A stretch of DNA of 64,000 nucleotides, taken from positions 20,999-84,998 of the forward strand of contig JARRRD010000003.1 of NCBI GenBank assembly GCA_037381085.1. The letters run 5' to 3'. Of the stretch, positions 1 through 8,145 are shown in pieces; the stretch's first letter is position 1, and each line of letters starts with the position of its first letter. A program made the translations under genes and the position numbers. Source of the DNA: JARRRD01 sp037381085 (GTDB lineage: Bacteria; Nitrospirota; Thermodesulfovibrionia; Thermodesulfovibrionales; UBA6898). Under the pieces are notes generated by a model, which saw only the letters and a list, made by a program, of their open reading frames with translations, ran no database searches and was not told where the DNA came from.

Positions 1-1
1 A

Positions 2-940
2 GAGGTCGCCCTTGATTACACGCAGGACAAAGCCCTTATAGTCCGTTACTTGCAGGCGATAATGGTCATGCTGGCGGTGGGCATAATACTGGCGGCCAAG
101 GTGGGCCACCTGGCTGCACGCAAGGCCCTGCGCCCGCTTGTCAGGCTGGACGCTGCAGTGAGTCGGATCAGCGTGTCGCGCACAAACGAGAGGGTCGATG
201 TGCTCAACTGGCCCGGCGAGCTGACACTGCTGGCCAATGATCTTAATTCCATGCTTGAGAGGCTCGATGATTCCTTCCGCCGACTTACGCAATTTTCATC
301 CAATCTTGCCCATGAGTTGCGCACACCCATAAATAACATGCTGGGATCAGCCGAGGTTGCGCTGTCCAAGGAAAGAACAGCCGAGGTTTACCGGAGCGAG
401 CTCGAATCGAATATTGAGGAACTTCAAAGGCTTTCAAGCCTCATAGACCATTTGCTTTTCCTGGCCCGCGCGGAAAACCCGTACTTTACCATTACGCGCG
501 TGGAATTCGAGGTCTCAGACGAGATATCGAAGGTCTGCGAATTTTACGCGCCCCTTGCGGAAGACCTGGGCGTCCGTCTGAGCCATTCGGGCGCGGGCAT
601 GCTGAAGGCGGAGCCGGTGTTGTTTCGCAGGGCCGTCAGCAACCTGGTCGCCAACGCCCTGAGCAATACCCCGCGTGGGGGGAGGGTGGAGGTTTCGGCG
701 GCCAGGGAGGACGGCTTGTTCAGGATTACGGTGAAGGACACGGGCAAGGGCATCAGCGCGGAACACCTGCCGCATATTTTTGACCGTTTTTACCGCGTTG
801 ACGAGTCGCGTCCGCACGGCGGCGCCGGACTGGGTCTTTCGATAGTCAAATCCATCATGGATTTGCACAGGAGCGATGTGACCGTCCGGAGCACGCCGGG
901 TTCCGGCACCGAAATATCGCTTGTTTTCAAATCAACCTAG
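2..940 (+). CDS. Sensor histidine kinase, C-terminal part (heavy-metal type), start outside window
   Basis: The frame is open from the first bases, so the N-terminal membrane segment and periplasmic sensor lie upstream. Visible in order are a second membrane segment (about residues 16-36 of the visible part), a HAMP-like linker, an H-box (NLAHELRTPINN, phospho-acceptor His near base 311), an N-box (NLVANALSN) and G-boxes (DTGKGI, GGAGLGLSIV), ending in TAG. Such kinases autophosphorylate at the inner membrane and pass phosphate to an OmpR-family regulator. The HAMP-to-H-box region resembles CusS/CopS/PcoS kinases; that is family recall, not a search. Its regulator would be expected just upstream, outside the window. 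PhoB-box-like repeats lie about 90 bases downstream, before the next gene, so an OmpR/PhoB-type regulator may act locally. Confidence 0.88.
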   Translation, partial: EVALDYTQDKALIVRYLQAIMVMLAVGIILAAKVGHLAARKALRPLVRLDAAVSRISVSRTNERVDVLNWPGELTLLANDLNSMLERLDDSFRRLTQFSSNLAHELRTPINNMLGSAEVALSKERTAEVYRSELESNIEELQRLSSLIDHLLFLARAENPYFTITRVEFEVSDEISKVCEFYAPLAEDLGVRLSHSGAGMLKAEPVLFRRAVSNLVANALSNTPRGGRVEVSAAREDGLFRITVKDTGKGISAEHLPHIFDRFYRVDESRPHGGAGLGLSIVKSIMDLHRSDVTVRSTPGSGTEISLVFKST

Positions 941-1020
941 CCACTTCTTACATAACCTGCTTTAAAAAACCCGTAAGACAAGGGTACTTTCCTCGGATGC
1001 GGGGTACGGCGACGCATTAC

Positions 1021-1075
1021 ATTACAATATTGTAATCTGTCTGTAATCTTCCTGTCAGTCGCATTTTCATACTAT
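1021..1075 (+). promoter_or_regulatory. Pho-box-like operator and activator-type promoter
   Basis: Three 11-bp units follow one another: TTGTAATCTGT (1030-1040), CTGTAATCTTC (1041-1051) and CTGTCAGTCGC (1052-1062). The 11-bp spacing and CTGTAAT/CTGTCAG cores match the layout of PhoB/OmpR-family direct-repeat boxes. The first unit overlaps a perfect 16-bp palindrome, ATTACAATATTGTAAT (1021-1036). A -10-like TACTAT lies at 1070-1075, eight bases past the last repeat, with no -35 at the usual distance; activator-dependent Pho promoters have this geometry. The next gene is the universal stress protein. Which regulator binds is inferred. Confidence 0.55.
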
Positions 1076-1181
1076 ATATAGAGAGATGAAGTCTCCGGGC
1101 CGGAGCTAGCCTCGAATTGGGTAAATGTCAGTTTCGGGTGTGGTCGAATGGCTCGGTCCAAACGAAAGGAGGGCTTTAAGA

Positions 1182-1658
1182 ATGACAGGAAAAATGCTCG
1201 TTGGTTTTGACGCATCCGAGGAATCATATGAGGCCTTTGATCTGGCGCTTAAGATGGCCACATCATACAAGCTTCCCGTTCCCCCGGAGATCAATGTGCT
1301 GTCCGTTGTCCAGCGCCCGCAGGGCTTGAACCTCGTCGACACGAGCAGTCTGATCGATGAGGCCACCAGAGACTTCAAGAAGCAATTGAAGGCCCTTGAG
1401 GAAAGGGCAAATGCCTTTAATCTCAGGATCAACACCGAGGTCGCTGTCGGGTGCCCCTCCAGAACGATAGCCAAGGCTGCGAAGGAGAAAGGCTGCCCGT
1501 TTATACTGGTGGGCCGCAAGCGCAGGTCGATGCTTTCGCGTTTGATTTCGGGGTCAGTTTCGCGCGCCGTGGCGTCCAGGGCAGAATGCACCGTTATCAC
1601 TGTCAACAAGAATTTGGAATCTGCCTCAAGGGTGTTTTCTCCGGCAGAAGCCGTTTAA
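1182..1658 (+). CDS. Universal stress protein (UspA family)
   Basis: 158 residues, a typical single Usp domain. The ATG at 1182 follows AAAGGAGGGC by a normal spacing and begins MTGKMLVGFDASEESYEAF, the usual first strand and Asp (VGxDxSE). The frame is open to 1125, but that extension has no ribosome site. The C-terminal nucleotide loop GRKRRSMLSRLISGSVSRAV keeps the first Gly and the GSVS turn, but the second loop Gly is replaced by Lys/Arg, so ATP binding is uncertain. Usp proteins are cytoplasmic and help stress survival; the ligand here is unknown. It stands alone, behind the Pho-box-like site, so phosphate- or metal-responsive expression is plausible. Confidence 0.85.
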   Translation: MTGKMLVGFDASEESYEAFDLALKMATSYKLPVPPEINVLSVVQRPQGLNLVDTSSLIDEATRDFKKQLKALEERANAFNLRINTEVAVGCPSRTIAKAAKEKGCPFILVGRKRRSMLSRLISGSVSRAVASRAECTVITVNKNLESASRVFSPAEAV

Positions 1659-2017
1659 TTATTCCGTCGCTGGATTGTTAATCGTACTTACTTATCGGGA
1701 CAGTGTTTCGCCCAGGATTTTTAACGGCGGAGGGAGCGTCGTGTCCGGAGTGTCTTTTATATACTCACGTAGAGGTGTCTCGTAGAGTGCCTTTTACCGG
1801 CAATAGATTTCGATTGTATATCCCACACCATTCTGAATCGCATAGTGCCTCCGGGCTTCTGTCAACTATGTGCCGGCGGATGAGCCCTATTGTCTTTGCG
1901 TCTCGTGTTCTCACCCCGTAGCCTACTTGTGGATACGGGATATCTGCAGTTCTCCGGGTTGAAGTTTCACCGTCTTCAGGATAGTGCCGAAAGTCTTCCC
2001 TAGGGGTGTTCTCTCCC
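1659..2017. other. Gene-free interval, nothing recognised
   Basis: About 360 bases between the end of the universal stress gene and the end of the convergent minus-strand cluster. A 72-codon plus-strand frame (1703-1921) has no ribosome site and no recognisable protein features. I see no tRNA fold, strong terminator or repeat. Confidence 0.5.
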
Positions 2018-2716
2018 TCAGGAAAAAAGTGCGAACAGCAGAAAGGTCAGTGCTGAACCCATCAGTGCCCCGGCTATGACTTCCCACGGGGTATGAACCT
2101 TCACCGCAACCCGGCTCTGGGCGATTGCAGCGGCAAGTATGAAGCAGAGCAGTGATATGCGAAAATCCTCAGTGACATAGGTTACCGACATCCATATCGA
2201 GAAGGCCAGGGCTGCGTGGCCGCTGGGGAAACCGCCGCTCAGGGGGTGGCCTTTGCCGAAATGTGACTTGGCGATGATGACCGATATCATTACGAGAATC
2301 AAGGCTATAAGAGACGTGTCCCCTTTTGAGTGTTTCGCAATGCGGAACCCGGCGTGGAAAAATGCCTCCATGTGTGGAAAGAGGATTATATATCCGATCA
2401 CCGCCGCACCGACGGCGGCGATCAGCACGGCGCCCGCTGCAATGTCCTTGGCGACGCGTGCCTTCTCGCTGAACTCCGGAGACAGAAGATCCACAACGGC
2501 CTCGACGGCGGAATTCAGCATCTCCGTCGAAAGCACCAGGATCACGGCCAGGGCTATGATCAGGAATTCAACGCGCGAAACGCCGATAACATAGCTTCCG
2601 ACGAGTACGAGGGCGGCGGAGCAAAAATGGTATCTGAGGTGCCTCTGTGTCTTGGTGCCGTGAAGGATGCCTTCTATGGCGAAGTTGGCGCTCTTAAGCC
2701 ACTGTCTTAACGGCAT
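2018..2716 (-). CDS. Diacylglycerol/undecaprenol kinase-PAP2 phosphatase fusion
   Basis: About 232 residues from the ATG at 2716 (MPLRQWLKSANF), which has GAGGG upstream; the frame is open to 2779 but lies inside ybeY there. Residues 1-115 form a DgkA-like domain with three membrane segments and the kinase signature STEMLNSAVEAVVDL (catalytic Glu about 65). Residues 120-232 form a PAP2 domain: FPSGHAA (about 163-169) and SRVAVKVHTPWE, matching the PSGH and SRxxxxxH motifs, with Glu where many members have Asp. One inner-membrane protein may therefore phosphorylate a lipid alcohol and dephosphorylate a lipid phosphate or pyrophosphate. It ends the thirteen-gene run and overlaps ybeY by 23 bases. 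Confidence 0.88.
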   Translation of the reverse strand: MPLRQWLKSANFAIEGILHGTKTQRHLRYHFCSAALVLVGSYVIGVSRVEFLIIALAVILVLSTEMLNSAVEAVVDLLSPEFSEKARVAKDIAAGAVLIAAVGAAVIGYIILFPHMEAFFHAGFRIAKHSKGDTSLIALILVMISVIIAKSHFGKGHPLSGGFPSGHAALAFSIWMSVTYVTEDFRISLLCFILAAAIAQSRVAVKVHTPWEVIAGALMGSALTFLLFALFS

Positions 2717-3131
2717 GCATGAGTTCCCTCTCTTTCTTTTCCATTCTCCTCCTCTGGTAAGCGCTTGTCTCGTGGTCATAGCCGATGAGGTGGAGCAGTC
2801 CGTGCAGAAGGAGCCTCAGTAATTCATCGTAGAAGGTAACGCCATATTCCTTCGCCTGGCTCGATACCTTCGGAACGCAGATGACGATGTCGCCGAGAAT
2901 CGACGGGTCGCCGATGCCGGAGTCCGTCATCTGGAAGGACAGCACATCGGTCGGCCCGGCGATGCCCCGGTAACGTGAATTGAGGTGGGCCATCCTGCTG
3001 CTGTTCACAAAAAGAATGCTGAGTTCAGCTGTGTGAAGACCTAGCAGCTGCAGCGCCCTGCCCAACTCCCTTTTTACCCTCGTCCGGTTTATTCTTGTCG
3101 ACCTTTGTCTGTTCTCTAAATATATTTTCAT
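2694..3131 (-). CDS. ybeY: Endoribonuclease YbeY
   Basis: 145 residues, normal length. It carries the metal-binding signature HGLLHLIGYDH with His110, His114 and His120, and the upstream conserved segment NSRYRGIAGPTDVLSFQM. YbeY is a single-strand RNase in 16S rRNA maturation and ribosome quality control. The start at 3131 (MKIYLENRQRST) gives the usual N-terminal strand, and no later start would keep the domain whole. This makes a 107-base out-of-phase overlap with the 3' end of the HD-domain gene upstream, which is unusually long. phoH-HD-ybeY order is widely conserved. Confidence 0.95.
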   Translation of the reverse strand: MKIYLENRQRSTRINRTRVKRELGRALQLLGLHTAELSILFVNSSRMAHLNSRYRGIAGPTDVLSFQMTDSGIGDPSILGDIVICVPKVSSQAKEYGVTFYDELLRLLLHGLLHLIGYDHETSAYQRRRMEKKERELMHAVKTVA

Positions 3132-4557
3132 TGGAGAAGTCGAACCCCGGATAATCGATCCTCTTGTGGAAAATTCCGGTGAGTATATACGTGAACCTCT
3201 TCTTTATTTCGGAGATGTCCTTCAGGGTGAGTTCGCATTCGTCCAGCTGTCCTTCCAGGAATATGCGGTTTATGATCTTGTCCACGAGGGCCGAGATCCT
3301 GGCGGGCGTCGGATCGGTCAGGACCTTTGAGGCGGCCTCCACCGCATCGGCCATCATCACAAGGGCCGCTACCCGCGTCTGGGGTTTCGGTCCGGGGTAC
3401 CGGTAGTCCTCTTCGGTGGGCGTGTTCCCCTCGTCCTGCTCCTTTGCTTTCTCGTAGAAGTACGTTATGAGGGAATTGCCGTGGTGCTGCCTGATAATAT
3501 CTATGATGGACTGGGGAAGTTTGTACTGTTTTGCAAGCTCGACCCCTTCCTTCACGTGGTTGATGATTATCATGCTGCTCATATGGGGAGTGAGCTTAAA
3601 GTGTTTGCTCTGCGAGACGCCCTGGTTTTCTATGAAGTAATCGGGCATTTTCACCTTCCCTATGTCGTGGTAATAGGAGCTGACTCTGGCCAGAAGAGGG
3701 TTCACTCCCACGTCCTCCGATGCAGCCTCGACGAGATTGCCTACGATTACGCTGTGATGGTAGGTCCCGGGGGCCGAGATCATGAGGTTCTTCATGAGCG
3801 GCTGGTTCAGGTCGAGCAATTCCAGAAGGCTTATGTCGGTCGTGACCTTGAAGGCGTACTCGAGAAAGGGAAGAAGGAGCGAGACGATGGCCGAAGTGGC
3901 TATGCCGGAGAATATGGCAAATGTGACAGCCGAGGGCACGACGTGGGTGAAGAGCTCGTCCCTGGAAAGGTAGAGTATGAGGACTATCAAAACGTTGGCA
4001 ATAGTAACATAGAGGCCGCCCCTCAGAAGTGCGGACCTCTTCTTGCACCTTATTACGCTGAAGGCTGCCGTCAGACTCCCTACGAAGGCGTAGAAGGGGT
4101 AGAGGGAATCGTTAAGCCAGTATCCCGTAAAAAGACTTATCGTGAACGAGAAAATGATTGCCGTGTGAAAATCGAAAAGAAGGGTCACGAGCATCGCCCC
4201 GGCCGCTACGGGGATGCCGTATTTCACGGTCTCCGGGGAGATGAAGCCGATGGAGAGGTTATGGAAGAGGTATTCCGAAAACCTCCCGATCAGGAGAGTG
4301 CTGACGATCATGAGAGCCAGGAGGAGCAGCATATTATAATTGGCGACATAAGACGGCCGGTACCTCATGATGTCCCTGTAAAAAATGAAGAGGAGAACGA
4401 AGGCCATCAGGCCCCCGCCTATGAAACTCCCCGGGGTCGGATTTACCGTAAGGCAAAGCGATACGACCATGGACATTGCGCCAAAGAGCAGTATCTTCAG
4501 CAGGGTGGGTCTGACGGCCGGGGTTCTTACTTTATCCTTCTGCAGTCCGTTTTTCAT
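3025..4557 (-). CDS. 7TM HD-domain phosphodiesterase (PgpH/YqfF-like), short form
   Basis: 510 residues. A first membrane segment (about 20-38) is followed at once by several more (about 48-235), then a cytoplasmic HD domain with APGTYHHSV (His267/268) and SSYYHDIGK (His297-Asp298). PgpH family members hydrolyse c-di-AMP in bacteria that make it. Canonical proteins are near 700 residues with a large extracellular 7TMR-HDED domain after the first membrane segment; here only about ten residues fill that place. About 40 hydrophilic residues at the C-terminus are read in the 107-base overlap with ybeY. The start overlaps the end of phoH by 26 bases, implying coupled translation. c-di-AMP as substrate is inferred from the family. 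Confidence 0.88.
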   Translation of the reverse strand: MKNGLQKDKVRTPAVRPTLLKILLFGAMSMVVSLCLTVNPTPGSFIGGGLMAFVLLFIFYRDIMRYRPSYVANYNMLLLLALMIVSTLLIGRFSEYLFHNLSIGFISPETVKYGIPVAAGAMLVTLLFDFHTAIIFSFTISLFTGYWLNDSLYPFYAFVGSLTAAFSVIRCKKRSALLRGGLYVTIANVLIVLILYLSRDELFTHVVPSAVTFAIFSGIATSAIVSLLLPFLEYAFKVTTDISLLELLDLNQPLMKNLMISAPGTYHHSVIVGNLVEAASEDVGVNPLLARVSSYYHDIGKVKMPDYFIENQGVSQSKHFKLTPHMSSMIIINHVKEGVELAKQYKLPQSIIDIIRQHHGNSLITYFYEKAKEQDEGNTPTEEDYRYPGPKPQTRVAALVMMADAVEAASKVLTDPTPARISALVDKIINRIFLEGQLDECELTLKDISEIKKRFTYILTGIFHKRIDYPGFDFSNENIFREQTKVDKNKPDEGKKGVGQGAAAARSSHS

Positions 4558-5527
4558 ATTTCTCGTATGCCTTCACTATTTCCTGCACAAGTTTGTGTCT
4601 TACCACGTCTTTTTCAGAGAAATGCACGAAACGGATACCCTCGATCCCGGCGAGTATCCTGGTGACCTCGATGAGACCGGATGTCTTTCCCGGCGGCAAA
4701 TCTATCTGGGTAATATCGCCCGTAATGACCGTCTTGGAATGGAACCCCAGTCTCGTGAGATACATCTTCATCTGCTCGGCCGTCGTATTCTGTGCCTCGT
4801 CCAGAATAATGAACGAATCATTGAGGGTCCTGCCCCGCATGAAGGCAAGGGGAGCAATCTCGATGACACCCCGCTCCATAAGTTTTGAGGCCCTTTCGGC
4901 GTCCATCATATCGAAAAGTGCGTCATACAGAGGCCTGAGGTAAGGGTTCACTTTTTCGAACATGTCTCCCGGCAGGAAACCGAGTTTTTCGCCGGCCTCG
5001 ATGGCTGGCCTCGCCAGGACGATCCTGCTCACCTGTTTCCTCAGGAAAGAGTTTATCGCCATGGCCATTGCAAGATAGGTCTTGCCCGTTCCGGCGGGGC
5101 CTATCCCGATGACGATGTCGTAATCCCTTATAGCGTCAATGTATTTCTTCTGGGTTTCTGTCTTGGGAATAATGAACCGCCGCTTGGATGAGACCGGGAT
5201 GTTGTTCAGAAAGAGTTCTTTGAGGGACAGCCGGCCTCCTTCGGCCACAGACTTGATCGCGTATCGGATGTCTTCCGGATTCAGGTTGGACACTTCCGAA
5301 CTGATGTAACGCAGGTCTCTGATGAGCTTCTCGGCGGTCTTGACATTTGCGCCTTCACCCTTCAGAAAGATCTTGTTTCCCCTTGAACTGGCCTTCACAT
5401 CGAGGTTTTCCTCTATGAACATGAGGCTTTTCTCCAGGCTCCTGAAAAGGGAAGGATATTCACTTTCGTCAAACTCTATTTCAACAGTGTCAGTTTCGTT
5501 CTTCTTATTCGCCTTTGAATGTAACAA
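4532..5527 (-). CDS. phoH: PhoH-like ATPase
   Basis: 331 residues. It has Walker A GPAGTGKT (about 143-150), Walker B FIILDEAQN with the PhoH-typical EAQN, and ARPAIEAGEKLGFLPGD between them. The N-terminal 90 residues hold a KH-like segment (VKASSRGNKIFLKGEGANV), suggesting RNA contact. PhoH proteins are cytoplasmic ATPases linked to RNA metabolism; their exact role is unsettled. The gene overlaps the SPOR-protein gene by 23 bases upstream and the HD gene by 26 bases downstream. Alternative starts inside the first few codons are possible. Confidence 0.93.
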   Translation of the reverse strand: MLHSKANKKNETDTVEIEFDESEYPSLFRSLEKSLMFIEENLDVKASSRGNKIFLKGEGANVKTAEKLIRDLRYISSEVSNLNPEDIRYAIKSVAEGGRLSLKELFLNNIPVSSKRRFIIPKTETQKKYIDAIRDYDIVIGIGPAGTGKTYLAMAMAINSFLRKQVSRIVLARPAIEAGEKLGFLPGDMFEKVNPYLRPLYDALFDMMDAERASKLMERGVIEIAPLAFMRGRTLNDSFIILDEAQNTTAEQMKMYLTRLGFHSKTVITGDITQIDLPPGKTSGLIEVTRILAGIEGIRFVHFSEKDVVRHKLVQEIVKAYEKYEKRTAEG

Positions 5528-6158
5528 ATGTATTCAACTCCTCGGTCTTCCTTAGTTTAAGCGAGAGCAGCTCCGCATTCCTTCTGTTCCTGAACTCGCC
5601 TATCCTGACCTTGTAAATGTTTTCGCCCCTCTTGTTCTTTGCCGCAACGATATATGCCCTGTAGCCTTTTTTGCCATACCTTGCTCGCAGATTTTCCGCA
5701 TCCTTCTCATTGCTCAAAGCACCTATCTGTACCGTATAAGATATTGTACCCTTTTGCAACTTTCCTTTGGAATAGAACCGTTTGACGGCCCGGGCGGCCT
5801 TTTCGGCATGCTCACTGGCGTGATACTCAGCCGCCGGGGAAGCGGAAGCCGGTTTTTCCGCGTGTGAGGGGGACGTTCCAACCTTGCCTTCTCTTCCCGT
5901 TTCCACGGCAGGCGCGGGATAATCCGCGCCGCCCGGCGCTTTCGCCCGGGCCTGAACGTCGTGCGACCCTGACGCTTTCTGAGGGGCCGTCCCTTCGGCT
6001 ATGGGGACGGGAGGTCCCGATCGGGCATTCCCGGTGCTTTTACCGACGAAATATCCCAAGGTAAAACTGATGGAAGAAAAAATTACTACGATTACGATGA
6101 GGAATTCCTTGCCTGGTATATGAAGTGAAGGCCGGTTCCTGTAATCACCGCCACTCAT
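5505..6158 (-). CDS. SPOR-domain membrane protein
   Basis: 217 residues. A short basic N-terminus is followed by one membrane helix (about 19-38, FLIVIVVIFSSISFTLGYFV), an Ala/Pro/Gly-rich linker (about 45-135), and a C-terminal SPOR domain (about 138-213: SYTVQIGALSNEKDAENL and YKVRIGEFRNRRNAELL, the two RNP-like repeats). SPOR domains bind denuded septal peptidoglycan, so the protein is likely anchored in the inner membrane with its SPOR domain in the periplasm at the division site. It overlaps queA by four bases (ATGA-type) and phoH by 23. Confidence 0.9.
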   Translation of the reverse strand: MSGGDYRNRPSLHIPGKEFLIVIVVIFSSISFTLGYFVGKSTGNARSGPPVPIAEGTAPQKASGSHDVQARAKAPGGADYPAPAVETGREGKVGTSPSHAEKPASASPAAEYHASEHAEKAARAVKRFYSKGKLQKGTISYTVQIGALSNEKDAENLRARYGKKGYRAYIVAAKNKRGENIYKVRIGEFRNRRNAELLSLKLRKTEELNTFVTFKGE

Positions 6159-7162
6159 AAGACAAGCATAGCATCCCCGTAGGAGAAAAATCTATATCCC
6201 ATGGAGACCGCGGTGGAGTAAGCGGCGAGCAATTTTTCCCGGCCGGCGAAGACGGCGGCGAGCATCAGGGGAGTCGACCGAGGGAGGTGGAAGTTCGTAA
6301 TCAGGGCGTCGACAACAGCGGGCCGGTATCCCTCGTGGATAAAGATATCGGTGCTGCCGGAGATGGTGCCGTTTGAAGAGACAATTTCGGCCCGTCCGCT
6401 CATATATCCTTCGAGGGCGCGCGTAGTCGTCGTACCCACGGCCACGACCCTGTTGCCCCGTTCTCTCACCCTCTTTATATCCGGGATGAGTTCCGGCGTC
6501 ATTTCGAAAAATTCCCGGTCCATCTTATGGTCCTTCAGTTCCGCCGTCCTGACCGGCCGGAAAGTACCGGTCCCCACGTGCAGGGTAACGGACCTTATCG
6601 CCACCGACGCCGATTCGAGCGCCTCCATGAGAGACCGGGTGAAGTGCAGCCCGGCCGTCGGGGCCGCAATGGAGCCTTCAACTTCGGCATATACTGTCTG
6701 ATACCGCTCCCTGTCATCTTCATCGGGCTGACGTTTGATGTAAGGTGGAAGGGGCATCCGGCCCTCCCTCCTGATAATCTCCCTCAGGGCGGCATGATGA
6801 CTGAAGAGGGCCGTCCTCCCCTCGTTCACATGGACCTCCAGGTTTTCAGAGATCTTCAGGGGACCGGTATACCTTTCCCTGCAAAGGATGTTCCAGAGGC
6901 CCGGCGAACGTTCGCTTACGAGCAGTACTTCAAGCCGGCCGCCCGTCGGCTTTCTGCCGTCCAGACGGGCGGGAAAGACCTTCGAATTGTTAACTACAAG
7001 CATGTCACCCGGATTCAGTAATGAGGGAAGTTCCGAGAAAGTCCGGTGTTCCATTCCGCCCTTGCGATGCAGGACCAGGAGCCGCGAACTGTCCCTTTTT
7101 TCGAGCGGCCTGGCGGCAATCAGGTCTGCAGGCAGATGGAAATCGTAGTCAGTTGTCTTCAT
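6155..7162 (-). CDS. queA: tRNA preQ1(34) S-adenosylmethionine ribosyltransferase-isomerase
   Basis: 335 residues from the ATG at 7162 (MKTTDYDFHLPADLIAARPL), the canonical QueA start; the frame is open to 7288 but lies inside the SpoIID-like gene there. Recognisable segments include EKRDSSRLLVLHR, VVNNSKVFPARL, SIAAPTAGLHFT and VGTTTTRALE near the C-terminus. QueA moves the ribosyl group of SAM onto 7-aminomethyl-7-deazaguanine in tRNA, giving epoxyqueuosine. With queH in the same run, the last two queuosine steps are encoded together. Overlaps: 14 bases with the gene upstream, four with the SPOR gene. Confidence 0.95.
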   Translation of the reverse strand: MKTTDYDFHLPADLIAARPLEKRDSSRLLVLHRKGGMEHRTFSELPSLLNPGDMLVVNNSKVFPARLDGRKPTGGRLEVLLVSERSPGLWNILCRERYTGPLKISENLEVHVNEGRTALFSHHAALREIIRREGRMPLPPYIKRQPDEDDRERYQTVYAEVEGSIAAPTAGLHFTRSLMEALESASVAIRSVTLHVGTGTFRPVRTAELKDHKMDREFFEMTPELIPDIKRVRERGNRVVAVGTTTTRALEGYMSGRAEIVSSNGTISGSTDIFIHEGYRPAVVDALITNFHLPRSTPLMLAAVFAGREKLLAAYSTAVSMGYRFFSYGDAMLVL

Positions 7163-8144
7163 GGAACTGAATGGTCGTCCCGGGATAGTAAAAGGAGAGG
7201 ATTTCCCTGTAGTTCTTGCCTTGCCGGGCCATCTGGAGGGCGCCCCACTGGCAGAGTCCGACGCCGTGGCCGTATCCCTTTCCTTCAAAGACGATGACGT
7301 GGCCCTTCCTGGTAAAGGTAAACTTCGTGCTCGGCAGCCTTTTCCATCCCAGCATCTTCCTGAGATCGGTTGCCTTGACCGTCAGCACACCTTTACCGTG
7401 GAACACCTTCAGCGCCCGTACCCTGCCGGTTACCGTATGAGACTCTATGGTTATTCTCTTGATTCCTGCGACGCCCAATGCCTTCGCGATCTCTTCCAGC
7501 GGTATTTCCCTCTCCCATACACAGTATGGGGAAAGTGCGCACTTCGACTTGACCGGCTTGAGGTAGGGATAGCTCTTTCCGAAGACCTCCCTCGGGTCTT
7601 CCGTTTCCCCCCCGCATGTTGAATGATAGAAGGCCTCGATAAGCTTTCCGTCATATGTGAGGACTTCTCCCCTGGTCTGTTCCACGGCTCTCGATATCAA
7701 TGCCTCATTGGTGCCCCCTTTGGTTTCCCCCCTGTAGACCTGGTCGAGTACGGTCGAGGTCAGGTCGTAGTTGGGGTTGCTGTTTGCGGATTTCTGACGC
7801 AGGGCGTAGGTCCTCGCAATTACAGCCTGGGCCTTTAAGGCCTCAAATGCCCAGTTCGGTCCCACTTCAGCGCTTACCACGTTCTTTACGTATTCTTCAA
7901 GAGGTACCTCGTTGATAAGGTACATCCCCTCGTTGTCTCTGCACACAAGAATCTTCCCCCGGTAGCGGGTACCGTCCACCAGGAGGTCGCCTCTCATTCT
8001 ACCCATTACCTGCAATGTATCTTCCTTGCCCGGTATGTTCCGGAAGATGTTATCGAGTATCAGCACCTTTACCGTGCCGCTCTCCGCCCGTGGTACGGCC
8101 AATACAAGTATAAGGGCAAGAACGAACAAGAACCGCTTGATCAT
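7149..8144 (-). CDS. SpoIID/LytB-domain protein, exported
   Basis: 331 residues with a clear N-terminal signal sequence (MIKRFLFVLALILVLAVPRA). The body is a SpoIID domain: EEYVKNVVSAEVGPNWAFEA, ALKAQAVIARTYAL, FYHSTCGGETEDPREVFG and C-terminal GKGYGHGVGLCQWGA. SpoIID is a peptidoglycan lytic transglycosylase acting on denuded glycan; homologues occur in many non-spore-formers, and nothing else here suggests sporulation. The catalytic Glu is probably that of SAEVG. It lies one base from the DUF2905 gene and overlaps queA. A role in septal wall processing with the SPOR-domain protein two genes downstream is an inference. Confidence 0.9.
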   Translation of the reverse strand: MIKRFLFVLALILVLAVPRAESGTVKVLILDNIFRNIPGKEDTLQVMGRMRGDLLVDGTRYRGKILVCRDNEGMYLINEVPLEEYVKNVVSAEVGPNWAFEALKAQAVIARTYALRQKSANSNPNYDLTSTVLDQVYRGETKGGTNEALISRAVEQTRGEVLTYDGKLIEAFYHSTCGGETEDPREVFGKSYPYLKPVKSKCALSPYCVWEREIPLEEIAKALGVAGIKRITIESHTVTGRVRALKVFHGKGVLTVKATDLRKMLGWKRLPSTKFTFTRKGHVIVFEGKGYGHGVGLCQWGALQMARQGKNYREILSFYYPGTTIQFHEDN

Positions 8145-8145
8145 A

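Noticed and set aside
1703..1921. 72-codon plus-strand frame
   Set aside because: No ribosome site, no recognisable protein pattern, and composition like the surrounding non-coding DNA.
3481..4665. 394-codon frame antisense to the HD gene and phoH
   Set aside because: It opposes well-conserved genes; its translation is charged and low in structure, as expected from a GC-rich antisense frame.
7149..8144. SpoIID-like gene as evidence for sporulation
   Set aside because: No other sporulation gene is present, and SpoIID-domain proteins are common in non-spore-formers.
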